Positions 10,741-21,767 of a stretch of 64,000 nucleotides of DNA are shown piece by piece. The notes beneath the pieces were generated by a model. That model saw nothing but the letters and a program-made list of their open reading frames with translations. It did no database searches and was not told the DNA's origin. Both the position numbers and the translations under genes were made by a program. The stretch's first letter is position 1, and the number at the start of each line of letters is the position of its first letter. The DNA comes from Branchiostoma floridae (Eukaryota; Chordata; Leptocardii; Amphioxiformes; Branchiostomatidae). Location of the stretch: assembly GCF_000003815.2 (NCBI RefSeq), contig NC_049993.1, positions 11,689,436 to 11,753,435 of the forward strand, given 5' to 3'.

Positions 10741-11990
10741 CTATCATGTGTTCTCCATGGGGCAATTAGCATATATGCACATATGTTGAGATTTCCCGCC
10801 AAATTAAACCAATCTCTGAGACAATATGGCTGCCATGATCAAGGTCGATGATACCTACTCTATACCAAAACTACTCTCCAAGCAGAGGTCGAGTCGCGGA
10901 GATATACTAGTAATCGAAAAAAATACAGAGCGTTCTGTTGCAGAGGTAGGAGGAGCTGCTCTGTATTTTGTACTAGTCTGCTTGGAGAGTATACCAAAAC
11001 TACAAGTCTCTCGTTAAGTTTTAGGAAAACATCAATGTACAGCTATCTATATCAACAATGGGTGGGAAGTATCATTGATCCACTTTGTCGATAGTGAAAA
11101 AGGTAGGACAACACCAATCTTACTACAACATGCCAGTCATTTCGAATACTTGAGTCAAAACGTTTCAGTTTGCTCAACAGGGCACCGCCCAAAATGACAA
11201 GAAGTTGTACATGATCAAGACCCAGGTCAAGACCTAGATGGGGGTGGGGGTACTCAGTTGTCCCTAGATGGGGGTGGGGGTGGGGGTACTCAATTGTCCT
11301 GTGTCTTTGAAGTTCTTTTAGTTGCATAAAATATCAAGTAACCCAATATACAACATGCGAACCATTCACACCAAACCGAGTCAAACAATAGACCGGTCCT
11401 GATTGTCCATCACAATTAGCAGCTCAGCCAATGACAGCATTGCAATTGTCAATTTGACCAAGGAGAGAGTGGCTGCATGTCCGCCAATCATTTGCATTTT
11501 CAAGTTTTATTTTGCATTCCTATGTTTTGACGGCGGTGAGAGCCACTCCGGGATTGGCCTATATCTTTACAGTTAGGGATCGATAATGATGTAAGATGTG
11601 CCTTCATTGGTTGCATTCCTTGCATGGTTTGTGATTGGAGACTATGACATCACGCATCTGCTTGAAAATGCCCCCAAACGCATAAAACCGATCGCCATCT
11701 TTTAAACCTAGGACACAAAATTTCGTTAGATATAGCAAGGACGTTATATAGAAATATAACGTTAATGCCCTTGGATGTTGTGAGCAAAATTGACTAAAAC
11801 GTAGTATACTACTTCTTTATATGTTCAAAATGTCTTTCTATCAAACTATACTTTGAAGTCGATATTGCCTATCAAGATTGAATTGCTACAAATTCACGCT
11901 TTAGGCAAATAAGGATTTTGCTTTTTGCATTTTTGTCGTATCTTCATTGCTGGCACTAAGCCCTTTGGCGAGATAATTATCCATTTCAAA
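10741..11990. repeat. Upstream block, copy A (no receptor follows)
   Basis: First of four copies of a roughly 1.2-kb block (A here, B from about 12060, C from about 16200, D from about 20400). Each begins with CACATATGTTGAGA-like sequence, then ATGGCTGCCATGATCAAGG, and later a cluster of CCAAT/ATTGG motifs. Copy A ends near 11990 after ATTATCCATTTCAAAG and runs directly into copy B, so it has lost its receptor and the proximal 5' region. A 120-bp MITE is inserted at 10872-10991. A G-rich stretch lies at 11237-11287. Confidence 0.75.
10863..11000. mobile_element. 120-bp MITE with target duplication
   Basis: The element 10872-10991 has inverted ends beginning TACTCTCCAAGCAGA and is flanked by the direct repeat TACCAAAAC (10863-10871 and 10992-11000). 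Inner sequences AATACAGAGC and GCTCTGTATT are also inverted, so the whole element can fold. It interrupts upstream block A; the related, element-free site can be seen in copy D near 20569-20590. No coding capacity. The ends match those of the larger element at 8145-8934. Confidence 0.85.
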
Positions 11991-12059
11991 GGGAGTTGTA
12001 AGTAAGTAATATTTAAACCCAATAATTCTTGGCTTTGTAACAACTTGTACCTGTTTTCG

Positions 12060-14325
12060 TCATGTCAAAAGTATTAAAAAATAATGTTTTTTTGCATAAC
12101 AGTATCCGCCAATCGTATCTTTCCCATACATATGTCCACATATGTTGAGATTTCCCGCCAAAACAGTCACAGAAACACGGCTGCCATGATCAAGGTCGGT
12201 GATACCTTCTACCGTAAGTACACGTCCCTCGTTGAGTTTTAGGGTACCATCAATGTACAGCTATCTATAGTCACGGTGCTCTATGGCAAGAATCAGTGGT
12301 GAGTACCACTGATCCATTTTGTCAGTAGTGAAAGTGGGGGAGGGGGGAATCTTACCACAACATTAGCAATACCAGTCAGTTCGAATACCTGAATCAAAAC
12401 AGAGCTCCGCCCAAAATGACAAAAACTTGGATATGATCAAGACCTGTACAGAAAGCGGTACTCACTTTTCATGCCATCCTGTGTCTTTAAAGTTCTGTTA
12501 GTTGCATGAAATGACAGGTAACAGAACAACAACATGCAAACAAATCACACCAAACCAAGTCGAACAATAGACCGGTCCTGATTGTCCATTACAATTAGCA
12601 ACTCAACCAATGATAGCATGGCAATTGTCGATTTGACCAATGAGAGAGTAGCATTGGCATTTTTATGTTCTTGTTTTGCATTTCTATGTTTTGACGGCGG
12701 TGAGAGGCGCTACAGGATTGGCCTATATCCTCACACTTTCTGGGGGTCGATGATGGATGTAAGATGTACCCTCATTGTTTGCATTTGTAGGTTTCTGATT
12801 GGAGACTATGACATCACACATCTGCTTGAAGATTGTCGCAAAACGCCTAAAGCCACCGCTCGCCATATTTTAAATCTAGGACACAAAAATTGGTTAGAGA
12901 TGCTGTGAGCAAAGCTGACGAAAATGTGATATACTACTTCTTTATGACTTCATAATGTCTTACTATCGAATGATACTTTGAAGTCGATATTGCCTATCAA
13001 GATTGAATTTCTACAAATTCACGCTTTAGGCAAATAAGGGTTTTGCTTTTTGTATTTTTGTCATGTCTTCACTGCTGGCACTTAGCCCTTTGGTGAGATG
13101 ATTATCCATTTCAAATATAATTCCAGGTGCTATAAACTCAATAATTCGTCATATCACCGTATCGGCTCTCTACGTACATGTCCCAGAACATTAACAAAAG
13201 AAGATGAAAAAAGTTAAAGAAACAGCCTTTAGATCCAAAGCACATACGCGAAACGTTTTTGGCAATCAGTTTATTTACAATGAACTTAGTACAAGTATCC
13301 GTGCGCCGATGCAGCTTCGGTCGTGTTTTCCACGATAGTAGTAATTTGAACAGAAGTAAACTACACTGTCTAGCGTAGCACAAAATCGTAAGGTACATAC
13401 ACCAAGACGTCTCACAGTGTTTGCCACTTGTAACGCTTTTGAAAGGCTATGAAAAGTATGAATACATTCCTTATCCAAGTATGTTCATTAGATCAATGTA
13501 TGGAATATTCAATCCTAAATGTCATGTCTGGTGAAGGCATATCACAATCCTTTCCCATGTATGTTTCGGCTTTCTTCGGCGGTCGCCCGAGCCTCGATCA
13601 ATGTGACAGAATCGGTTTTCATGCGAAAAATACGCGCGACCCTATGTCGATCTTAGAATCGGCCGACCTTCCAGCTTTCGCAAAGTAAGCCCGAAGATCG
13701 TCGATCACTTGCGCATCTAACGATGCACGCAGCCACTATGGCTAGGTGTGGCGTGCACACCATGTACTTATTACTAGACCTTGCGCAACTGTACAAGTGA
13801 CGTGCGTTGACCTACTCTTTCCCTACTCTTGCCAGTCCTTTCCAACGTTTTCAGAAGAAAAAAACAACTTGGCGGACCTGGACTCCCAATAGAACGTACG
13901 GATAAAAAAAACGCACGGTGGGTTGTGCCCTAGGGTTTACATTTCCTCCTACTTTCCTCCTATAGGCGTGCGTGAAGATGGTGTCTATAGCTATCGTCAC
14001 ATCAGAATATGATCCAATGAATGACCAGTCTACAAACAGCAAAGCCTCATTTGCATGATGATTGGCAGTTCTTTTGAATTGCTCCATCTCTTCTTCTATC
14101 AAGTCGAGAGGAAACTGACTGACGCTCAGACCTTTCTTTCACGTCTCTACAAGCGTACGGAAAGATAGCTTTGAGCTGTCTGCCAGGAATCTGCTTGGAA
14201 ACGATAGAGGCAACAAGAAACGACGATTTCAGTTTTTGGACATAGTCTTAATATCTAACGTTACAAACTCTGTCATTGATTGAACACGAGGGAGTCTGAA
14301 GTGACTTGCTAGCTTCTGTAGCACC
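12060..14325. repeat. Upstream block, copy B, with 5' region of receptor 1
   Basis: Copy B aligns with copy C (about 16200-18430) up to the receptor start codon. It contains five CCAAT/ATTGG-type motifs between about 12590 and 12815, followed by a TATGACATCACAC CRE-like site. The last 230 bp before the ATG are very similar between copies B and C and probably include the 5' UTR. An AG preceded by TTCTGT stands just before CACCATGG in both copies, so a 5'-UTR intron ending there is possible but unproven. Short open frames in this block are not credible genes. Confidence 0.7.
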
Positions 14326-15459
14326 ATGGATATGTGGACCGGTAACTGGAGCCATGTGAACGGGACGGATGGCGCGTTCGTCCCACAAGCGCTGGGGTTC
14401 GCCCCGGCCATTTTCACAACAATCATGCTCATTTCTCCAGTGGTGTACGGGACAGTAACCGTTGTGGGTCTGCTAGGGAACATGTTAGTAATCTACATGT
14501 TGCTGTGCCACACCAAGGCAAAGGACGCTACAAACTGTTACATTCTCAACCTGGCATTGGCTGATACTCTCTTCCTGCTCGGGGTACCCTTCATCTCAGC
14601 TTCATCCGCCATGGGACGCTGGGTGTTCGGGGAAGCCATGTGCAAGATTGTCTTGTCAATGGACACGTTAAACATGTTTAGTAGCGTGTTCATCCTGGTC
14701 GCGTTGAGCGTGGACCGCTACCTGGCCACAGTCCGCGCCAACACCCACCCCCATCTCCGCCAGAGGAAGATGGTGAAAACCGTTAGCCTGTCCGTGTGGG
14801 CAGCTGCCTTCATACTGACCATCCCCGTCATGGTGGTCAGCGGCACTACTCTGCTAGAAGACGGTACCTATGACTGCGCGCTCTACTGGCCTGACGGTAA
14901 GGTTGTGTCCTGGCACAAAGCGTTCACGTCTTATACCTTCATAATCGGGTTCGTCCTCCCCGTGTTGGTGATCAGCGTGTCTTACCTACTGGTGGTCCGT
15001 CATCTCAGGCGTAACACGTCCACACACGCCGCGGTGGCCAGAGTCTCCATCAAGATGCGGACAAAAGTGACTAAAACGGTTACGGCAATGATCATGACCT
15101 TCATAGTGTGCTGGTTGCCGTTCCACGTGTGTCAGCTGGTGGGTTTGACCACAGACGTGCGCCCTACGCCAGCAGTGCTGGTGCTGTTCCACATGACCTT
15201 GGCCATGACCTACGCCAACAGCTGCGTGAACCCCATCCTGTACGTCTTCATGAGTCAGAAGTTTCGCGGGAGCTTTCGCGCCGCGCTGCGTCTGAATCGG
15301 AAAACGTCTGCAGATCGGATGTACGTCCGCCAGAGCGCCACCGTCGCGCGCCATCGGCTGGAAATCCCCGCCTTTTTCGAGGAGGAAAAATGTGAGGTAA
15401 ATGTTGGAACTGTTCAGTGTTCAGCAGGAGTTATCTACTCGTTTGAAAGTGCTTTGTAG
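14326..15459 (+). CDS. Somatostatin-receptor-like class A GPCR, copy 1 (intronless)
   Basis: A 377-residue seven-transmembrane receptor, predicted to sit in the plasma membrane and couple to G proteins on binding a peptide. N-glycosylation sites are N7 and N12. TM1 carries GN at 51-52 and TM2 carries NLALAD with D80. C106 and C184 form the expected TM3-ECL2 disulfide. D113 sits in SMDTLNMF at the place of the ligand-binding aspartate (3.32) of somatostatin and opioid receptors. DRY is at 130-132, W158 in TM4, P212 in TM5, CWLP at 262-265, and NSCVNPILY at 298-306. ICL1/TM2 (KDATNCYILNLALAD) and TM3 (LSMDTLNMFSS) closely resemble vertebrate SSTRs. The C terminus ESAL fits a class I PDZ ligand. 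The ATG has a strong context (GCACCATGG). AATAAA occurs at 15469 and again at 15758-15763. It is 92% identical in protein to the gene at 18431. Galanin or MCH receptors are the nearest alternatives; the exact ligand cannot be assigned. Confidence 0.88.
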   Translation: MDMWTGNWSHVNGTDGAFVPQALGFAPAIFTTIMLISPVVYGTVTVVGLLGNMLVIYMLLCHTKAKDATNCYILNLALADTLFLLGVPFISASSAMGRWVFGEAMCKIVLSMDTLNMFSSVFILVALSVDRYLATVRANTHPHLRQRKMVKTVSLSVWAAAFILTIPVMVVSGTTLLEDGTYDCALYWPDGKVVSWHKAFTSYTFIIGFVLPVLVISVSYLLVVRHLRRNTSTHAAVARVSIKMRTKVTKTVTAMIMTFIVCWLPFHVCQLVGLTTDVRPTPAVLVLFHMTLAMTYANSCVNPILYVFMSQKFRGSFRAALRLNRKTSADRMYVRQSATVARHRLEIPAFFEEEKCEVNVGTVQCSAGVIYSFESAL

Positions 15460-18430
15460 AACATTACAAATAAACTGTAAGAAAATGTTCTGTTCAGGAT
15501 ATATCAATAATATTTTCAGCTTCTATGGACTTAAGTTTGGCCTAAAAACTACTACATTGTTAATATTATACAGCTATTTGAATTCTTCAAATCAATAGTC
15601 TAATATGATGATGAATGTTGTATTTTGAGGATGAGGATGTTCTGTATACGTCCTGGTGAAATACGCTTGCAAATGTCTTTGATATCCAGAGATTTGATAA
15701 GATAGATGTTGGCAGCACAGACACCAGTCAAGTTTATGTGATCAGAGTTAATAAGAGAATAAACAGATTTCTTGCCATTCCCATATCATTGTGTACAAGA
15801 GTAGTTCCTGTGTGAGTGACAAGTATGTGAGTGTGAGTTAGCCATATTTCTATTGCGACCGACGCCTTCGGGCCTAGTTCGTTCTTTTTTCTGGTTGCTG
15901 TGTTCTGATTTATATAAAACGTTGTAGTCTCTACCAGATCAACAACGTTGGTTGTATGGAGAATAGTTTAGCAAGGTTTAAGTTTGAAATGTTAACCTAA
16001 GCATGGACTCACTCTCTTGGCTAAAACTTTTTGCTTTTTGCTGAATTCTACGAACCCTACCACGTAGGAAGGCCTGGTGGAGGCAACTTACTTTGTATAA
16101 ACAGAATACAGTTACTTACTTAGTCGAAAATCATCAATTTTGAAAGTCGAGCCACCCGCGCAAAGTCAGTCCATCAGCAGAGCCTGTTTGAGACTGTCAT
16201 GAGTGTTGTCCATGCGGGTATGAATTAGCATATATGCACATATGTTGAGAGTTCCCGCCAAAACAATCACAGAGACAACATGGCTGCCATGATCAAGGTC
16301 GGTAATACCGAAAGTACACGTCCCTCGCCGAGTTTTAGGGTACCATCAATGTACAGCTTTCTATAGCAAGAATCAGTGGTGAGTATCATTGATCCACTTT
16401 GTCAATACGGTAAAAAAGGGAGGAAAACCAACCTACCACAACATGGCAGTCATTGCGAATACCTGAGTCAAAACGTTTCAGTTTGTTCAGCAGGGCACCA
16501 CCCAAAATGACAAGAAGTTGGACATGATCGAGGCCTAGACGGGGTGGCGTGGGGGGTGCACTCACTTGTCATGCCGTCCTGTGTCATTGAAGTTCTTTTA
16601 GATGCATAAAATATCACGTAACAGACTATACAACATGTGAACCATTCACAACAAGTCAAGTCAAACAATAGACCGGTCCTGATTGTCCATCACTTTTAGC
16701 AGCTCAACCAATGACAGCATGGCAATCATCGATTTGACCAATGGGAGATTGCGAGTGGCTGCATGGCCGTCAATCATCTGCATTTTTCATGTTCTTATTT
16801 TGCATTTCTATGTTTTGAGATGTGAGGCGGTGAGAGGCGCTACGGGATTGGCCTATATCCTCACACTTTCTGGGGGTCGATGATGGATGTAAGATGTACC
16901 CTCATTGGTTGCATTTGTTGGTTTGTGATTGGAGACTATGACATCACGCAGCTGCTTGAAGATTGTCGCAAAACGCCTAAAGCCACCGCACGCCATATTT
17001 TAAATCTAGGACACAAAAATTGGTTACAAACGCCGTGAGCAAAGCTGACGAAAATGTGATATACTACTTCTATATGAATTCATAAAGTCTTATTATCGAA
17101 TGACACTTTGAAGTCAATATTGCCAGTCAATATTGAATTATTACGAATTCACGCTTTAGGCAAATAAGTGTTTTACTTTTTGTATTTTTGTCATGTCTTC
17201 ATTGATGGCACTTAGCCCTTTGGCGAGATGATTATCGATTTCAAATGAATTTTCAGATGCTATAAACTCAATAATTCGTCATATCACTATTTCGGCTCTC
17301 TCAGTGTACATATGTACATGTCCAAGAACAGAAACAAAAGAATATGAAACAAATTCTAAAACTGAAGAAAGAGCCTTTAGATCCAAAGCGCGTCCGCGAT
17401 TCATTTGTGGCAATGACTTGGTTTACAATGAACTTAGCACTAGTATCCATACGCAGATGCAGCTTCGGTCGTGTTTTCCACGTCCACGATAGTAGTAATA
17501 TGATCAGAAATAAACTACACTGTCTAGCGTAGCACAAAATTGCAAGGTACATACACGAAAACGTCTCGCAGTGTTTGCCACTTGTAACGCTTTTGAAAGG
17601 CTATGAAAAGTATGATACATTCCTTATCCAAGTATGTTCATTAGATGAACGTAAGAAAAATCAGTTCTAAATGTCATGTCCGGTGAAAGCATAACACAAT
17701 CCTTTCTCGTGTATGTTTCGGCTTTCTTAGGCGATCGCCCGAGCCTTGATCAATGTGACAGGAACGGTTTTTAGGCGAAAAATACGCATGACCCTCTGTC
17801 GATCTTAAAATTGGCCGACCTTCCAGCTTTCGCGAAGCAAGCCCGAAGATCATCGATCACTTGCGCACCGAACGATGCGAGCAACCGCTCATGGCCAGGT
17901 GTGGCGTGCACACCATGTACTTAGAACTTGCGCAACCGTGCTAGTGACGTGCATTGACCTACTTTCTCCCTGTCTTGCCAGTCCTTTCCCACGTTTTCAG
18001 AAAAAAAAACGTGGTTAGAACGTACGGATAAGAAACGAACGGTGGGTTGTGCCCTAGGGTTTACTGACCTACTTTCCTCCTATAGGCCTGCGTGAAGACG
18101 TAGTCTATTACCACATCAGAGTATGATCCAATTAATGATCAGCCTACCAACATCAAAGCCTCATTTGCAAGATGATTGGCAGTTCTTGCGATTTGCTCTT
18201 GCTCTTCTTCAATCAAGTCAAGAGGAAACTGACTGACGCTCAGACCTTTCTTTCACGTCTCTACAAGCGTACGGAAAGATAGCTTTGAGCTGTCTGCCAG
18301 GAATCTGCTTGGAAACGATAGAGGCAACAAGAAACGACGATTACAGTTTTTGGACATACTCTTTATCTCTAACGTTGTCATTGATTGAACACGAGGGAGT
18401 CTGAAGTGACTTGCTAGCTTCTATAGCACC
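15460..18430. repeat. 3' flank of receptor 1 plus upstream block copy C
   Basis: 15460-16200 is the receptor 3' flank, with AATAAA at 15469-15474 and a conserved one at 15758-15763. From about 16200 the next unit starts (CACATATGTTGAGA, ATGGCTGCCATGATCAAGG) and runs to the second receptor as copy C. The tandem period between the two start codons is 4105 bp. Block C repeats the CCAAT cluster (about 16690-16935). No additional gene is seen. Confidence 0.75.
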
Positions 18431-19564
18431 ATGGATATGTGGACCGGTAACTGGAGCCATGTGAACGGGACGGATGGCGCTTTCGACCCACAAGCGCTGG
18501 AGTTCGCCCCGGCCATTGTCTCAACAATCAGGCTTATTTCTCCAGTGGTGTACGGGACAGTAACCGTTGTGGGTCTGCTAGGGAACATGTTAGTAATCTA
18601 CATGTTGCTGTGCCACACCAAGGCAAAGGACGCTACAAACTGTTACATTCTCAACCTGGCATTGGCTGATACTCTCTTCCTGCTCGGGGTACCCTTCATC
18701 TCAGCTTCATCTGCCATGGGACGCTGGGTGTTCGGGGGAGCCATGTGCAAGATCGCACTGTCGCTGGACGCCTTAAACATGTTAAGTAGCGTGTTTAGCC
18801 TGGTCTCATTGAGCATGGACCGCTACCTAGCCACAGTCCGCGCCAACACCCATCCTCATCTCCGCCAGCGAAAGGTGGTGACCGCCGTTATCCTGTCCGT
18901 CTGGGCAGCTGCCTTCATACTGACCATCCCCGTCATGGTGGTCAGCGGAACCACTCTACTGGAAGACGGCACATACGCCTGCACGCTCAACTGGCCTGAG
19001 GCTGAGGCTATATCCTGGCACAAAGCGTTCACGTCTTACACCTTCATAATCGGGTTCGTCCTCCCCGTGTTGGTGATCAGCGTGTCTTACCTACTGGTGG
19101 TCCGTCATCTCAGGCGTAACACGTCCACACACGCCGCGGTGGCCAGAGTCTCCATCAAGATGCGGACAAAAGTGACTAAAACGGTTACGGCAATGGTCAT
19201 GACCTTCATAGTGTGCTGGTTGCCGTTCCACGTGTGTCAGCTGGTGGGTTTGACCACAGACGTGCGCCCCACGCCAGCAGTGCTGGTGCTGTTCCACATG
19301 ACCTTGGCCATGACCTACGTAAACAGCTGCGTGAACCCCATCCTGTACGTCTTCATGAGTCAGAAGTTTCGAGGGAGCTTTCGCGCCGCGCTGCGTCTGA
19401 ATCGGAAAACGTCCTCTGATCGGATGTACGTCCGCCAGAGCGCCACCGTCGCGCGCCGTCGGCTGGAAATTCCCGCCTTTTTCGAGGAGGAAAAATGTGA
19501 GGTAAATGTTGGAACTGTTCAGTGTTCAGGAGGAGTTATCTATTCGTTTGAAAGTGCTTTGTAG
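18431..19564 (+). CDS. Somatostatin-receptor-like class A GPCR, copy 2 (intronless)
   Basis: Tandem paralogue of the receptor at 14326, also 377 residues and with no internal stop or frameshift. By direct comparison 30 residues differ. All class A landmarks are kept: N7/N12 glycosylation sites, D80, C106, D113, DRY 130-132, C184, CWLP 262-265, NPILY 302-306 and the C-terminal ESAL. Differences concentrate at residues 19-34 and 103-194 (TM3, ICL2/TM4 and ECL2). In ECL2, eight of the twelve residues 183-194 change, including Y187N and K192E. In TM7 YANSC becomes YVNSC. The context GCACCATGG is identical. Poly(A) signals are at 19574-19579 and 19778-19783. The clustered changes in ligand-facing regions suggest altered ligand preference, but that is inference. 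Confidence 0.88.
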   Translation: MDMWTGNWSHVNGTDGAFDPQALEFAPAIVSTIRLISPVVYGTVTVVGLLGNMLVIYMLLCHTKAKDATNCYILNLALADTLFLLGVPFISASSAMGRWVFGGAMCKIALSLDALNMLSSVFSLVSLSMDRYLATVRANTHPHLRQRKVVTAVILSVWAAAFILTIPVMVVSGTTLLEDGTYACTLNWPEAEAISWHKAFTSYTFIIGFVLPVLVISVSYLLVVRHLRRNTSTHAAVARVSIKMRTKVTKTVTAMVMTFIVCWLPFHVCQLVGLTTDVRPTPAVLVLFHMTLAMTYVNSCVNPILYVFMSQKFRGSFRAALRLNRKTSSDRMYVRQSATVARRRLEIPAFFEEEKCEVNVGTVQCSGGVIYSFESAL

Positions 19565-21613
19565 AACATTACAAATAAACTGTCAGAAAATATTCTGTTC
19601 AGGATAAATCAAAAATATTTTGAGCTTCTATGGACTTCTGATTCACCTAGCTAACAAAAGTACATTGTTAATACTTGCCGGTTATTTACCTTCTATCAAA
19701 TAGGCTAATATAATGGTACCTTATGTATTTTGAGTGACACCAGTCAAGTTTATGTCAGATTTCTGTGTTGATAAGAGAATAAACAGATATCTTGTCATTC
19801 ACAGCACATTGTGTACAAGAGTGGTTCCTGTGTGAGTGACGTGTGAGTTAGCCTCGATTCAGATCTGGCCCCGCCTTTCACAACGACCGAAGCCTCCGGG
19901 CCGGAGCCTACGTTCTCTTTCCTTCTTCTGTGTTCTGATTTCTATAAAACGTTGACTAGCTACGCTGGATATACGGAGAATAGTTTGGCATTGTTTCATT
20001 TTGAAATGTTAATCTGCTACTGTCCCTTTTTGCCTACGTCTACGATCCGTATCCATGTAGGAAGGCCTGGTCGAGGCTACGTACGTTGTACAAGGAGAAA
20101 ACAGTTCTAACGTAGTCGAAAACAATTTTGCAAGTCTGGTTTGAGGCAATACAGTAGTGGTGTTGATGAAGGTTATTAGCATATATCCAGACAGGTATTA
20201 CGAGCGATCGCGATGATGACAGTGACGCAGTGGTAGGCAAAAAGCAGGTGTTTGGCAAACGATTAATTTACATATTAACCGGTAATTTGATCTGCTAATT
20301 TAAATGTCAATTTTCAATCCAATCTGCGCTGCTGACGTCCTGGTAGGCACCAACCGCCGGATAAACAACAACAGCGATCGCTCATATGGCCTTTTAAAAC
20401 CATGTACCTCTTTTCTACATGTCAAAAGACAGAACAGTGTCCACCAATCGTATCTTTCCATACACATGTCCACACATACACATGTCCATATATGCTGAGA
20501 TTTCCCGCGAAAACAATGACAGAGACAGGATGGCTGCCATAGTCAAGGTCGGTGATATCTTCTCTATACCGGAACTACATGTCCCTCGTTTTAGGGTACC
20601 ATTAATGTAAAGTTATAGCAATCTATAGCAAGAAGTAGTGTTGAATATCATTGATCCATTTTGTCAACAGTGAAAGAAGAGGGAAAGACCAACCTTTATA
20701 ACCACAACATTAGCGATGCCAGTCAATTCGGTCAAAATTTTAGTTAGGTCAGCAGAGCGCTGTCCAAAATGACAAGAAGTTGGGCATGATCAAGAGTAGA
20801 TAGGGAGGGGTACTCACTCATGCTATTACGTGTCTTTGAATTCGAAGCTCTTTTAGTTGCATAAGATGTCACGTAACAGAATATACATCATAGTCAAGCA
20901 AACAAATCACACCAAACCAAGTCGAACAATAGACCAGTCCTGATTGTTCATCGCCATTAGCAGCTCAACCAATGACAGCATGGTAAACATCGATTTGACA
21001 AATGAGAGAGTGTCCGCCAATTATTTGCATTTTCATGTTTTTATTTTGCATTTCTATGTTTTGACGGCGGTGAGAGGCGCTACAGAATTGGCCTATATCC
21101 TCACACTTTCTCGGGTCGATGATGGATGTAAGATGTACTCTCATTGGTTGCATTTCTTGGTTTCTGATTGAAGACCGTGCATCTGCTTGAGAATTCTCCC
21201 CAAACGCCGAAACCGATCGCCATATTTCAAATCTAGGACGTTAGATGCCGTGAGCAAAATTGACAAAAACGTGGTATACTACTTCTTCATGAGTTTATAA
21301 TATCTTTCGATTCTATTAAACTATACTTTGAAGTCGATATTGCCTATCAAGATTGATTTGCTACAAATTCACGCTTTAGGCAAATGAGTGTTTGAATTTT
21401 TGTATTTTTGTCATGTCTTCATTGCTGGCAATTAGCCCTTTGGCGAGATGATTATCCATTTCCAAGAGAGCCAATGATTCTCCACATGATTTCAGTTCTC
21501 TACACGTGGCAGATCATTAACAAAAGAAGATGAAACAAAATTGAAGAAACAGCCTTTTGATAAAAGTATATGAGCGATTCATTTATGGCAATGGCTTGGT
21601 TCACTGTGGACAT
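19565..21613. repeat. 3' flank of receptor 2 plus upstream block copy D
   Basis: 19565-20170 matches the other receptor 3' flanks but has lost several segments. Copy D of the upstream block runs from about 20400 (shared start with copy B: CCAATCGTATCTTTCC) through the CCAAT cluster at about 20965-21150. It ends at the inverted repeat beginning 21614, so no receptor follows it. This is the right-hand boundary of the tandem array. Confidence 0.7.
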
Positions 21614-21652
21614 AGTGCTAGCCGTACTTTTCCACGATAGTACTTAGTAATA

Positions 21653-21723
<71 letters not shown>

Positions 21724-21767
21724 TTATATATTACTAAGTACTATCGTGGAAAAGTACGGCTAGCACT
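21614..21767. repeat. Perfect 40-bp inverted repeat around a (TA)n core
   Basis: 21614-21653 and 21728-21767 are exact reverse complements. The 74 bases between are almost purely alternating TA, hence also self-complementary. The left arm is contiguous with upstream block D and resembles the TTTTCCACGATAGTAGTAATATG stretch of block C with changes. The right arm is therefore an inverted copy. The structure resembles palindromic AT-rich repeats that extrude cruciforms. Confidence 0.9.

Noticed and set aside
12582-12908. 108-codon open frame in upstream block B, with relatives in blocks C and D
   Set aside because: The frame is not maintained in the other copies of the block (different lengths, stops and frames), so it is a by-product of the repeat.
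14986-15354. Open frame antisense to receptor 1
   Set aside because: A shadow of the GC-rich receptor coding sequence; the sense frame has all GPCR landmarks.
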